DNA from: Symsagittifera roscoffensis
Taxonomy: Eukaryota > Xenacoelomorpha > Acoela > Convolutidae
Direction of reading: 5' to 3'
Length of the DNA: 64,000 bases
Assembly (NCBI RefSeq): GCF_963678635.1
Contig: NC_087068.1
Coordinates: 20,006,914-20,070,913 of the forward strand
Each line of letters opens with the position of its first letter. Within the stretch, counting starts at the first letter, position 1. The notes beneath the pieces were generated by a model, which searched no databases, had not been told where the DNA came from, and saw only the letters and a program-made list of their open reading frames with translations. The position numbers and the translations under genes are program-made. Of this stretch, positions 50,001 through 59,233 are shown one piece after another.

Positions 50001-51420
50001 GTACATTTGTTAGAAGAAGGCCCTGGACGGGATTTTAGAGACAAGTTCGTCAAGACGCGATATTCCCCTTCTACCCGGACACCTCCGCCGGAACCTCCAC
50101 TTGTTGAAAACCAGGTTGTAATCGCTTTAAATCCTTTTTTGTTATTTTTTATTAAAAACCATTTTTCTGCAATCAGTTTGGGCATCTGTTCTTTTTCTTG
50201 TTTTGCTTCTTTTGTATCCTGTTTAGTGAATGGCCGTGTCAAAGTACAGGCCAAAATGGGTACCCAAGTGGATCAGGAAATTGTTAAAAGAAACCTCAAA
50301 GACTAAGTACTGCAGCCCCAAAGATGTCGGAGCTACGGTTCACTCGCACAGAGGTGCAAAGCTAGCCGACCTTGCCGCTACTGTCTCGCGCTAACCCTCG
50401 CAGAAACTGAACTGTGTTACCATAGTAGCCGGCTTCAATGATAGATCATCTACGGTTTTAGATTTTGCTAATGATTGGAGATTTTTAATTAAATTGATAA
50501 TTCATAGATTTAACCCAAATGTGCTGAATATCCCCAAAATCATCCTCTCTGCAAACAATCACATACAAAAAAAAACTTGGGGGCTCTAAGGAATTCTTTA
50601 TTTCGCCTTTTAATTAAAATTTTATAATTCAAGAATCCGACTTGTTTCCCACAATCTACACAAAAATTTTAGTGCTAATTTGTTTTGTAAAGATAGTATT
50701 CACTTTTCTTTTTATAGTGAAAATTTTTTTTCAGATTATTGTTCCCTTAGCTGACTTGTATATATTCACCACAAATTTAACCTCCTCGCTCTTAACTACG
50801 GCCGATCAAACGCACTGCCATATTTGCAAACGCCACCTACAAAAAGGAGGTATATGGTGTGTAATTTGCAAAACATATATCCCTGTCTCATGTAGCGGGC
50901 TACAGAGCAGCACATTTTATTACGATGGGCTCTCCTGTATACAAAGCAACCCCAAAAACATTGCAAGAGGGTCCAACTTCACCAGCAGACCACCAGGTAC
51001 AACCCCCATCTCAACTCAAAAAGAGACATCGTCGGCAACACCCGAAACAAACGTACTGCCCAACGCAACACAATCTAATCCATCGCCCCCAGCAATCACT
51101 ACTGTCCTCTCTGACCCCTGGAAACTTATCGACTTATCGAACATGAACTTGAACCTAAAATAAACGACATACAAAAAAATGCCGTTAACTGGAAACCGCG
51201 TTTCACACTTCTAAGCAAGATCACGCCCGGTCTCCAATTCATAGAATTACTAAACCAGCAGTTGTTGTCATTAACAGAAGAAATATCAAATCCTAACGTC
51301 GCAATGAAAGCAGCAATGATTCTCTCACATCTGCTGCTCCTCAAATCTAAATCAGGAAAAACAGTCCTTCGTATCCTGAAAGAAAAACACCCCGAAGCCA
51401 AAACAGCGAACACTAACTAT
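47006..51420 (+). mobile_element. Array unit 5 (type B), continuous with the RT half
   Basis: Same order of parts, and it shares the leader deletion of unit 3. It has lost the ACGGTGCCATGCC head (joined at 47059). Unlike units 1-4 it does not restart. After a ~290-base internal deletion (KSKSG joined to KTVLRILKEK near 51355) it runs on into RT coding sequence from 51420. Confidence 0.8.
50642..51163 (+). CDS. PHD-like finger region of retrotransposon (unit 5)
   Basis: A 173-codon open frame. Residues 59-62 are CHIC, 73-76 CVIC, 84 Cys and 99 Cys. Sister units have His at the position of Pro81 (TYIHVSC), giving a PHD-type C-x2-C, C-x2-C, H-x2-C series followed by an aromatic-x-Cys. A Ser/Thr/Pro-rich linker (residues 105-150) follows, then DPWKLIDLS. 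PHD fingers are known in ORF1 of CR1-like LINEs and are thought to bind histone tails. The first ~35 residues read through from the tail of the esterase region and are probably not a true start. Confidence 0.5.
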   Translation: MFPTIYTKILVLICFVKIVFTFLFIVKIFFQIIVPLADLYIFTTNLTSSLLTTADQTHCHICKRHLQKGGIWCVICKTYIPVSCSGLQSSTFYYDGLSCIQSNPKNIARGSNFTSRPPGTTPISTQKETSSATPETNVLPNATQSNPSPPAITTVLSDPWKLIDLSNMNLNLK

Positions 51421-52960
51421 ATAACTGAAGTAAGTCAACACACAATGCCACACCACTCCTCTATATTCGTGCAAACAAACGACATAACAGGTCAAAACTC
51501 AAAGCTGAAAACGCACGGAAACCACGTCTTTCAGTTCTAGATGCGTGCGAATGGAGAAGGATATTAACTCACTTCAACTAGACATCCATTGAGCTTTGCA
51601 AAACAATTGCAAAGCTATTCTATACAATAGCAATACAACTTGTGTCGTCTGATACCTCTGGACAAAAAACCAGGAGTAAGGACCATTGGTATAGGCGAGG
51701 TTCTGAGACGAATAATTGGCAAAACAATCAACCAATGTGTAAAATCAGAAGTTAAAAAGTCAGACCTTAACAAATTCCTACTCTGCTAAGGGCAGAAGTG
51801 TGGAACCGAATATGCTATCCGCATCATTAGAAACGAGATTGAGAAACCGGAAATAGACGCCATACTACTTATTGATGCAGAAAATGCCTTCAACTCATTC
51901 AACTAAGAAATTGCTCTAAAATTGAAGAAACATTTTTTCTGGCACTACAATATGCGCTGGCTAACTCATAAAAACATCCCTCAAATTTAAGTGTACGGAA
52001 TTGGCTATGTACGGAATTGGGGTAATCCCACTGATCGAGCTCCTGCAAAAACCAAATGTCACCCAAAAAGTGTACGCAGATGACGGAAGCGCTGCAGGTG
52101 ATCTTATGAGTTTCCGAGCAAGACTGGACAACCTGGATGTGCACGGAAAGACTTTCGGCTCCAAAGTGGAGCCTTCCATACGTCAACTCATACTGAAGGA
52201 AAGCCCCCGGGAAAGCGCCATAAAGTTATACGAAGGCACAAATATTACAATGGTAGTTGGTTTTCGAGTCGTTGGATCGGTTATAAGAAGACCATCAGCA
52301 TGCGATAAATACATGAAAGGCGAAATTGAAAAGACAACTACTCTGGAAAAAAAGCTTTCCAAGAAACCTTAAACATTACCACAAAAATCGTACTCCTGCT
52401 AGACAGAAATTATTCAAAACAAATTAAGCTTTGTAATCAGAACAACTCGAGAAAACTTTTAAAAAATGGATGAAATTGAAGAAAATTGTGAGACAGCAGC
52501 TTCTTTCTAGTATTACTGGTGAAAACCATATAACCGATGAAGATCGCAGCCTTTTTTTCACTATCACTACGAATGGGAAGATTAGACTTCCTCGGTAAAT
52601 TGGATTTTTCCAGAATTTATGAGTAGTCACAAATCCTTTGTGATCCGTTAGAAAACAGTGGTCCAGAAATACCTGAAAAAGAGCATACACTGATAAATAG
52701 AAACATCAAAACTGACAGACAGAACATCACGCTCTAAAAACAGCCAAAAAAAATGAAAATTTCTCATCAGAAAAAAAGTTGACAATAAATCTAGCATCAC
52801 AGAAAAAAGTATCGAACTGGCTAAGAATGCTACCCTTTAAAAAAAGTTTCCCGCGACAAATCAGAGTTTAAAGATGGTTAACATCTAAAATATGGATGGA
52901 AACCACCAAACACTCATCATACATGTCCATGTGGACAACCACTCACACTGACCCACTCTC
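51420..52960 (+). mobile_element. RT half of the array retrotransposon (degraded)
   Basis: In order: [20 protein letters not shown], then [11 protein letters not shown] and DAILLIDAENAFNSFN (palm motif A). The frame at 52001-52372 follows, with VYADDGSAAG (motif C, residues 24-33) and a thumb-like region. A cysteine-bearing stretch lies near 52885-52960 (CPCGQPLTLTHSL). These phrases match an RT family widespread in marine invertebrate genomes, whose usual form is [20 protein letters not shown]. It is broken by several stops and frame changes and is no longer functional. Confidence 0.75.
52001..52372 (+). CDS. RT palm/thumb fragment (YADD motif)
   Basis: A 123-codon open frame starting MAMYGIGVIPLIELLQK. 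In the family this follows GTTQGDPLAMAMY (RT motif B). The catalytic YADDG lies at residues 25-29. The downstream VGSVIRRPSACDKYM corresponds to the LGxxIGS-type block of the RT thumb. The Met is internal to the polyprotein, not a real start. A homologous frame lies at 59048-59233. Confidence 0.7.
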   Translation: MAMYGIGVIPLIELLQKPNVTQKVYADDGSAAGDLMSFRARLDNLDVHGKTFGSKVEPSIRQLILKESPRESAIKLYEGTNITMVVGFRVVGSVIRRPSACDKYMKGEIEKTTTLEKKLSKKP

Positions 52961-53482
52961 TAAAAACGCCCCAAAGGTTGATACACTCCTCTAAGACAAT
53001 GAAATTTTTAATACCTTTGCGACACTCTTTGACAATACGGTTTTCAATTTGGACGTTTACTGAGCTTACAAATCCTGAAAGGAATTGATGATTTCACCAG
53101 GGCAATGGACAAACATGAAAACGTCGACGTGATTTACTTGGACTTCAAGAAAGTTTTCGATTCGGTACCGCACAAAAGACTAATCGGAGTTCTTAGACAG
53201 TATGGATTAACTGGAAGAACCTTGAACTGGATAACAGACTTTCTTTCGGGACGACAACAGAGAATGGTATTTAACGATTCAAGATTCTCATAGCAGCCAG
53301 TAAAAAGTTGGATACCCCAGGGTTCAGTAATCGGGTCAGTACTGTTTTTAATATACATCAACACAATGCCGGACAAAATAGCGTCAAAAATATCTGTTTG
53401 TTGACGATACAAAAATATACCGTCAAATTGAAGACAAATTGGATGTCACACGCATACAGGAAGATTTACAGTCACTAGAAAT

Positions 53483-53905
53483 TTGGTCAGTCTTTTCTCT
53501 TTTAATTTCGACAAATATGTTCACATGACAATAGGAACCAAGAGATTGGATATGGAGGGGAACTATAAAATCAATGGCGAAAACATTAAAGAAATGACAC
53601 TCAAAACAGACCTGGGTATCTGGCTTGACAACGAACTGATATTCGAAACACACATCACTAAAAAAGCCAATAAGGCGAACGGCATGATAGCAGTAATTAA
53701 GAAAAGCTTCACTAAAGTCACGAAACAAGTATTTTTAAACATCTACAGATGCTTGATACGGTCACACCTTGAATTTGCGAACGTAATCTGGCACCCAAGT
53801 TTCATCAAGCATCAAAAGATCTTGGAAAACGTACACAGAAGAGCGACGCGTCTAGTTAGTGGTATAAAAAAAATCTATCCTATTACGATCGCCTTAAAGA
53901 ACTGA
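53483..53905 (+). CDS. LINE RT C-terminal fragment (CR1/L2-like)
   Basis: A 140-codon frame containing DLGIWLDNELIFETHI, KANGMIAVIKKSF and YRCLIRSHLEFANVIWHP, the post-palm and thumb region of CR1/L2-type RT. The frame ends before the next conserved block, which continues at 53944 in another frame. Confidence 0.75.
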   Translation: MVSLFSFNFDKYVHMTIGTKRLDMEGNYKINGENIKEMTLKTDLGIWLDNELIFETHITKKANKANGMIAVIKKSFTKVTKQVFLNIYRCLIRSHLEFANVIWHPSFIKHQKILENVHRRATRLVSGIKKIYPITIALKN

Positions 53906-53943
53906 ATCTATCATCGCTGGAATACAGAAGGAAAAGAGAAACA

Positions 53944-54201
53944 ATGATAGAAATACATAAAATCTGCTATGGTTTTTATAATAGGAATGCCACTGCAAAA
54001 CTATTCGAGCGGAATGATAGGGATTCTAGAGGTAGCGCATGTAAAGTAGTAGTACGTAAAGCAAATCTAGAAATGCGAAAAAATTTCTTCACGATAAGAG
54101 CACTTCTCGAATGGAACAATCTGCCACAGGAAACAGTACAAAGCAATAACATCGACGGATTCAAGTTGAAACTGGACAAACTGGAAAGCGATTGGATTTG
54201 A
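53944..54201 (+). CDS. LINE ORF2 C-terminus (CR1/L2-like)
   Basis: MIEIHKICYGFYNRN, then MRKNFFTIRALLEWNNLPQE, and FKLKLDKLESDWI followed by a stop. This is the standard C-terminal signature of CR1/L2 LINE ORF2, so the LINE keeps its natural 3' end. Confidence 0.75.
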   Translation: MIEIHKICYGFYNRNATAKLFERNDRDSRGSACKVVVRKANLEMRKNFFTIRALLEWNNLPQETVQSNNIDGFKLKLDKLESDWI

Positions 54202-54274
54202 CATGTACGAATTCGAACGGAGATAAGAAAAAACATTTGAAATGACCACAAGAGGCACTGCCTAATGGTCATAG

Positions 54275-54776
54275 AAAACTTGACCTGAAACTTCAATCGT
54301 TGGAAGGCGAGAGCTTTCACAACAAAACCACCACTACTGAAGATGACTTGACATTAAAGCAAATGGCCTCTGGGAGGCCGATTCAGCCGAACCTTTATTG
54401 GCCTAAAACTTTTCAAGTCGCATGCTAAATCTTGCTTTAAAATTATATCAGACGCTTACAAATCTCAGAGTGTCAAAACATTAAAATACCAGTAAAGAAG
54501 TCTCTACGTGGAACACTGCAGTTTTGTTCCACTAATTTTTGCGTGTATCGGAGGGGCAGCAACAGGCTCTTTAAAAACCGTCCAGAAACCAGCAGAGAAA
54601 CCTAAGCGAAAAATGGAACGAATCATACTCGGACACAATAAACTTTATAAGAACAAAAAAAAGGTTTTGCACTTCTGAGGAGTGCAATTCTCTGCCTCAG
54701 GGGGTGCAAAAAACTTAAAAATACATCCAACATAGACAGTTCCATCGGTGATATAATCGAGGAGGGTAGATTTTAA
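54275..54776 (+). mobile_element. 3' end of array retrotransposon: RLE-like domain and stop
   Basis: Picks up at KLQSLEGESFH, then KANGLW, LKLFKSHAKSC, ISDAYKS, YVEHCSFVPLIFACIGGAA, and finally CLRGCKKLKNTSNIDSSIG with EEGRF and a TAA at 54774-54776. The second family member (59886-60545) shows the same succession with better-kept residues. The block lies where RLE-type LINEs carry their restriction-like endonuclease. It is degraded. An AATAAA at 54818-54823 could serve as its poly(A) signal. Confidence 0.65.
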
Positions 54777-54826
54777 TTGACAATTCTCTGGATGCTTTAA
54801 AATCGACTTGATTTTTTAATAAAATT

Positions 54827-55288
54827 TTGCCGATGTGTTTGTATAGCGTTGGTATGGCCCTATCCAACCTGTGCACGGACCGTCGCATGACGGAAGGGCT
54901 CATTTTAATTGACCCTGTTAACTGCTATGAAGTAGACATTAATTTTTTTCTTGAACAGTGGAGTGGCTTAGATCATTTGCTCAAGTTATTTACTGATAGA
55001 TACAGTAGGTCAAATTTCGAAGTAAAGGTTGTTCGAAATGGTTTTTGAATTTGGGCATTTCGAGTGAAATAAACAGTTTGCATTTGTTTTTGTCCATAAT
55101 GTAGCGTTAATGAGACTATCGAGCCTGTTCATTGACTGTCGTAATACGGAAGGGGTCTTTTGAATTGATTCTTTGATAGATAATTCAGAATAATGTCATG
55201 GTGATTTTCTTGGATTGATGGACACAATACAGAAGTACCGCCCACTGAAAGTCATTGCTTAATTGGATTGTATACAAAAGAATAAACA
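54827..55288 (+). repeat. Degenerate ~260-bp direct duplication; possible 5' region of next gene
   Basis: Bases from 54844 (TAGCGTTGGTATGGCCCTATC) and from 55103 (TAGCGTTAATGAGACTATCG) align loosely over about 100 bases, including GACGGAAGGG and TACGGAAGGG. A 73-codon frame in the first copy matches nothing known. It lies just 5' of the start codon at 55289 and may include its leader. Confidence 0.4.
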
Positions 55289-55516
55289 ATGCACAATCAC
55301 AGAGATAATTTATCAAATTTAGAAGAGAGGTCCGAACTTACAAGTCGCGTTCGCAACTACAGACGAGGTCGGATTTTGTCAGCAGAGAGCAGCTACTCTA
55401 ACGCAAATGATAATTTTGTTCCTTTCCGGCAGTTGCCTCGAGAGGCTAGTGTTGACTGGGCTTTAAACACTGGTGCTACATGCCCTAGCAATGAGCTGGC
55501 CACTAGTCTACCACAG
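55289..55516 (+). CDS. First coding exon of a coiled-coil (DLG5-like?) gene
   Basis: The frame opens at ATG 55289, preceded in frame by TAA at 55283, and reads MHNHRDNLSNLEERSELTSR then VRNYRRGRILSAESSY and ELATSLPQ. It is Ser/Arg/Asn-rich with no known domain. The frame itself runs on to TAG at 55568, with another TAG at 55583. A 69-base intron from GTTCTT (55517) to TTTTAG (55585) removes both and keeps the frame. If that weak donor is not used, the gene is broken here. The next exon joins in phase. Confidence 0.45.
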
Positions 55517-55585
55517 GTTCTTGTTATTTCTGATGGGCGAATTTTTAAATTTCACGATGAAGATGACTAGGATGGTGAATTTTAG

Positions 55586-55761
55586 GAAACTAGAAATCTC
55601 GAATCTCAATCGAGTTTTCCATACCATGGGGTTGAAGGGCGACGTCACTTGTTCCAAAGCAGCGTCAGTGTAGGGAGAGGAACGATGTCTCCTGCCGTTA
55701 TTCAAAGAAACTCATATCAATCACAACTGTATCCACCACCGCCTCCTCCGTATCATACCAG
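55586..55761 (+). CDS. Second coding exon of the coiled-coil gene
   Basis: Reads ETRNLESQSSFPYHGVEGRR, then VIQRNSYQSQLYPPPPPPYH and TR, ending at a consensus donor CCAG/GTGAGC. A proline run of six and Tyr residues suggest a disordered ligand region (for SH3 or WW partners). It ends two bases into an Arg codon, which the exon at 60702 completes with A. That agreement across a 4.9-kb intron is the main reason to accept it. A 64-base copy of 55692-55755 recurs at 55995-56058. Confidence 0.55.
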
Positions 55762-56192
55762 GTGAGCGGTTACCTAGCAAAAAAGACAGAAAATAAAGTA
55801 GACACGTCCTAAAAAAGACAAATACTGAATTAACCAATCAGAATTAAACGATGCCACTGATTTAGCCTAATGGTTGTGATAAACTTATTAAATAGCTTGT
55901 GTGTTTTTATATCATATGCGCGCTTGGCTTTCCTCGATTATCTTATCAAATCTCGCCGTCCCAGCCGTAGGCGAGTGAAGCTTCCCTGGCGTATCTGCCG
56001 TTATTCAAAGAAACTTATATCAATCACAATTGTATCCACGACCGCCTCCTCCGTATCAATCACACCTATCACTTTTTCGTTATTTTTTTTCTAAAACTCA
56101 GATTTAAAACTCTTTGGTTCATTGCTCAACCATCCCCCCATCTTTCTAATTAAGAGCTTCTCCGTTGCCTTCGCTGTCTGTGTTTCAGGTGG

Positions 56193-56440
56193 ATGCCCCG
56201 ATTGCAGGCAAGGCGCATCCCTGATTTTTCACAGAAACTTGTAACTGGCACATCTAGGACAAAATATATCAAACCAGCTCTAGTAAAATATACAATTCAC
56301 TGTTACCGCGGCGCCCCACTCCGAGATCTGTATGAACTATTTTTACAATACAAACCAAAGCGCCTTAATACAGATATTATCATGTTGTTGTTATTGCTCC
56401 GTGGACTGTTCGGAGAATATCTCCGCGAGTTCTACGGCTA
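56193..56440 (+). CDS. Esterase-like N-terminal fragment (copy 2)
   Basis: MPRLQARRIPDFSQKLVTG then TSRTKYIKPALVKYTIHCYR and LRDLYELFLQYKPKRLNT. GTSRTKY corresponds to SGNH block I (GDS), with Asp replaced by Thr. The frame is cut by the nested LINE near 56396, and the residues after RLNT belong to the insertion. Confidence 0.55.
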
Positions 56441-57320
56441 GTAGGGGATTTTTCCACAAATCTTCAATGATGGCAGATATAGGGTTGGCCGGGCAGTTGA
56501 ACAGATGTTGTCAGTCTTCAATGCTGGAGTTGCATTTGCTGCAGAGCTCTGATTCAAGGTCCGGTTGTAGTCTGTGTCTGGTTTCGGCTAGTTTCCATGA
56601 CAAACCTGATCCAAGCTGATACAAGACTCTTTTGTCGTAGCGGCTGAGTTCTTCTTCATCTTTCGAGATCTCAGGAGGGGGTCTTTTCAAAACTCTGTTG
56701 TGCTGGCTTTTGGCTCTCTCTTCGGCGACTGCATGTGTGTGTAGATGTTTCAGTGTCTGTTCAAGATCGTCGGTAAGGAAACTAGCGACTTCTTCACTTG
56801 AACTGTCTCTGTCGGTGCTCTGTGGTTCAAACGTCCAAAGGTGGTTGCAGGGGTGGTTTTCTGGAGTTGCTTGGGCTAGGAATTGGTTGTTGAGTACGTG
56901 GTGGTGGCTGGCGACTTCGAGCATCTTGGACTCGATATGTAGGTGATCTATTGATGTTAGGCGAAGGGCTCCGGTGGCTGTCCGTAAAGCTGTGTTCTGA
57001 ATCGTTTGAATTTTCTGTTGGTTGGTTTTACTGATTATTGGTGTCCAGGCAGGCGAGGCGTAGTCCATACACGATCTTCCGATGGCACGATAGGTTATCA
57101 AGTGTGTTTCTTTGTCTTGCCCCCAGTAAAGTCCAGAAAGCGCGCGGAGTGCGTTGTTTCTTGCTGCTACTTTCTTGCACACGTTGGCTGTGTTGTCCGA
57201 AGGTCAGCACGGTGTCGTACGTCACTCCCAGTAGCAGTAGGGAAACTTTTATTCCGTTATCTTCCAAAATGTCGTTGAGGCGAGAGAGGTAAGTCGTTAT
57301 CTTTTCACTGGCGAAGGCTG
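56408..57320 (-). mobile_element. Jockey/CR1-like LINE fragment (minus strand)
   Basis: The minus-strand frame 56511-57182 (223 codons) reads ALRALSGLYWGQDKETHLIT, SCMDYASPAWTPIIS and QTIQNTALRTATGALRL. It continues with NRVLKRPPPEISKDEEEL and CSKCNSSIED, the C-terminal part of a Jockey/CR1-type ORF2. The preceding VDSAFASEKITTYLSRLN and LLLGVTYDTVLTFGQHSQRV lie in the neighbouring frame (57028-57327). It is truncated at both ends. Its frame is much better kept than that of its host, so it is younger. Confidence 0.75.
56511..57182 (-). CDS. LINE ORF2 C-terminal fragment
   Basis: The longest uninterrupted frame in the window, 223 codons. It covers the post-RT connection region and ends in a CxxC plus HLFNCPANP-type zinc-knuckle region (C-x2-C at CSKC; the HLFNC follows after a stop at 56511). 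This tail is usual for Jockey/CR1-like ORF2. No start codon of its own is expected. Confidence 0.75.
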   Translation of the reverse strand: MCKKVAARNNALRALSGLYWGQDKETHLITYRAIGRSCMDYASPAWTPIISKTNQQKIQTIQNTALRTATGALRLTSIDHLHIESKMLEVASHHHVLNNQFLAQATPENHPCNHLWTFEPQSTDRDSSSEEVASFLTDDLEQTLKHLHTHAVAEERAKSQHNRVLKRPPPEISKDEEELSRYDKRVLYQLGSGLSWKLAETRHRLQPDLESELCSKCNSSIED

Positions 57321-59047
57321 AGTCCACGGAGCAATAACAACAACATAATAATAACTGTATTAAGGAGCTTTGGTTTGTATTGTAAAAACTGTTTCATACA
57401 GATCTCTCAGTTATTATTATCGCCGGGTTTAATGATAATAAGCTGCATCTAAGAGAAGTTGAGCTAAAATGGAAAAACTTAATCAATCTTATTGCAAACA
57501 AGTTTCAGCCCAAAACCCTAATCATCCCTAAAACAATCCAAAGCTCCAATAACAATGATGCTAATCGCGAACTCTACATTCATAACCATGTGCTGTTTAA
57601 CTAAGTTAATAACTTTGTTCACACACACACACTCATTGTTTCGCCCAATCTTAACTTAAATCTCAACACCCCTCAAATGTTCTGTCGAGACGGCATCCAC
57701 TTCTTCTTTGGTAATGAATTCTTTACAATTTTTCTTCTTATATTATTTTTAAATTCTCTTGATAATCTGAAAGCAGCAGCCTTAACCGAGGCAGCGACCA
57801 CGATGACAATTTCAGCTGCATTCGCTGCACTTCCCTGATTACATACAACACTACAAGTGACATCCAAGTCCCTCCAACTTAGCGTCAACAAGTCTCCTCG
57901 ACCAACGATCAAAATCCTGCAATTGCAAACAGCAACGAAACTGTAACAGCCACACTCGACCCCATTCAAATCCCTACCTGAACTAAAAGATAAAATAAGA
58001 ACAATCTACAGCCAAGTAGTACACTGGAAACCAGTCTTCATGATCCTTGCAAAAACAGAGTTGGGTTTAACTTTATAGAAACTCTAAATAGAACCCTCAA
58101 CTCGTGAATTGAAACACAAGAAAACACATACGCAATGCACGCAACATTGATATTCCCTCACCTCATGCTATGCAAAACCAATTCGGAGAGTGATGGATCG
58201 AACTCCAAATCTTTAACAAGAAGGCTTAAGGGCGAAAGGGCGAACTTTTTAACGAGGGAAAAACGCTGTAAATGCGCTTGGTAAAGAGTACGGAAAAAAG
58301 TAGAAACTGAAGCACAGCAATTTAATAAATTAATGAGCACCGGAAATATATCGAGTACTCATGCTAAATTAACTGATACCTCCAAGGGTGTTCTCTCACT
58401 CGAGAAAACCGTCAAAAGTTAAACTGTTGAGCAAATCCTCATTGAGAAACACCCTCCCGCGGAGCCAATAAACAACAACTACATAAAATGATGCTCCGAA
58501 GATACAATCTCTTTCCATTTATCCACATTCGACCAAATAAACGCCCAAAAAGTTAGGAAGGCCGTTGAAATATCAAAGACACAATCCAAAATCGCACTGA
58601 AAATATCGACAGAAATACAAAGTCCTGAGCTTCTTGAACCATATAATGCATGTCGACTAATTTTACTTGATAAAAACCGAGGAGTTAGGCCAATTGGCAT
58701 TGGTGAAGTCATCTGCAGAATAATAGGTAGAACTATCACAAAGTGCTTTAAAGCGAACTTATGGTACTCAGATTGAATTACTAACTATGCCTTGGCCAAA
58801 AATGTGGCATCGAATATGCAATTCATACGCTTACGAAGCAATACGAGAAAACAGAATCCGATGCAGTATTTCTGATAGACGTGGAAAATGCATTTTTCTC
58901 CCTAAATCGAAACCTGCTTTTGAAAAACTATATGCAGCTCTATACTAGCCGCTATACAGAACTCATACTCTAATCCTTCTAAACTCTTCATAAATAAAAA
59001 CTGCTAACCTATCTAGAGAAGGAACCACACAAGGAGACCCATTAGCA

Positions 59048-59233
59048 ATGGCGATGTACGGGCTAGCCACCTTACCTTTAATAAAACTAGTCAACGATGG
59101 CAGCCTAACTCAGAAATGGTATGCAGACGATGGGAAGGCAGTCGGAATTTTGAAAGATCATGACAACATTATCAAACACGGAAAATTTTTTGGATATCAT
59201 GTAAGGGCATCGAAATGTCAGCTGATTGTATAA
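59048..59233 (+). CDS. RT palm fragment with YADD (copy 2)
   Basis: MAMYGLATLPLIKLVNDG then QKWYADDGKAVGILKDHDN and FGYHVRASKCQLIV. The catalytic YADD is at residues 25-28. It is preceded out of frame by REGTTQGDPLA-like sequence, and about 300 bases upstream by LIDVENAFFSLNRNLL (motif A, 58880). It aligns residue for residue with 52001-52372. Confidence 0.7.
   Translation: MAMYGLATLPLIKLVNDGSLTQKWYADDGKAVGILKDHDNIIKHGKFFGYHVRASKCQLIV

Larger units (their letters stand above)
53055..54280 (+). mobile_element. CR1/L2-like LINE inserted in the array retrotransposon
   Basis: RT motif A reads VIYLDFKKVFDSVPHKRL (53130), the next block GRTLNWITDFLSGRQQ, motif B WIPQGSVIGSVLFLIYIN (53310), and motif C, after a frame change, VDDTKIYR. 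The C-terminal block reads RSHLEFANVIWHPS, RRATRLVSGIKK (53483-53905) and MRKNFFTIRALLEWNNLPQE (53944-54201). These are the usual conserved blocks of CR1/L2-type LINEs. It is 5'-truncated and has one stop and about three frame changes. The host element resumes at KLQSLEGESFH near 54275, so the LINE is the younger of the two. Confidence 0.75.
56323..57406. repeat. 86-bp inverted repeat flanking a nested LINE fragment
   Basis: The left arm 56323-56407 and right arm 57321-57406 are reverse complements with one indel and about five mismatches. Both arms contain the retrotransposon's own sequence (GAGATCTGTATGAA...CAATACAAACCAAAG) plus ATGTTGTTGTTATTGCTCCG at the inner side. Host coding sequence is therefore duplicated in inverted orientation around the insert. 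Confidence 0.85.

Noticed and set aside
26787-51420. Reading the repeated units as long terminal repeats of an LTR element
   Set aside because: There are five units rather than two, each carries coding sequence, there are no TG...CA ends or primer-binding site, and the RT and tail are of non-LTR type.
57006-57292. + strand ORFs of 84-90 codons
   Set aside because: Shadows of the minus-strand LINE ORF2 fragment.
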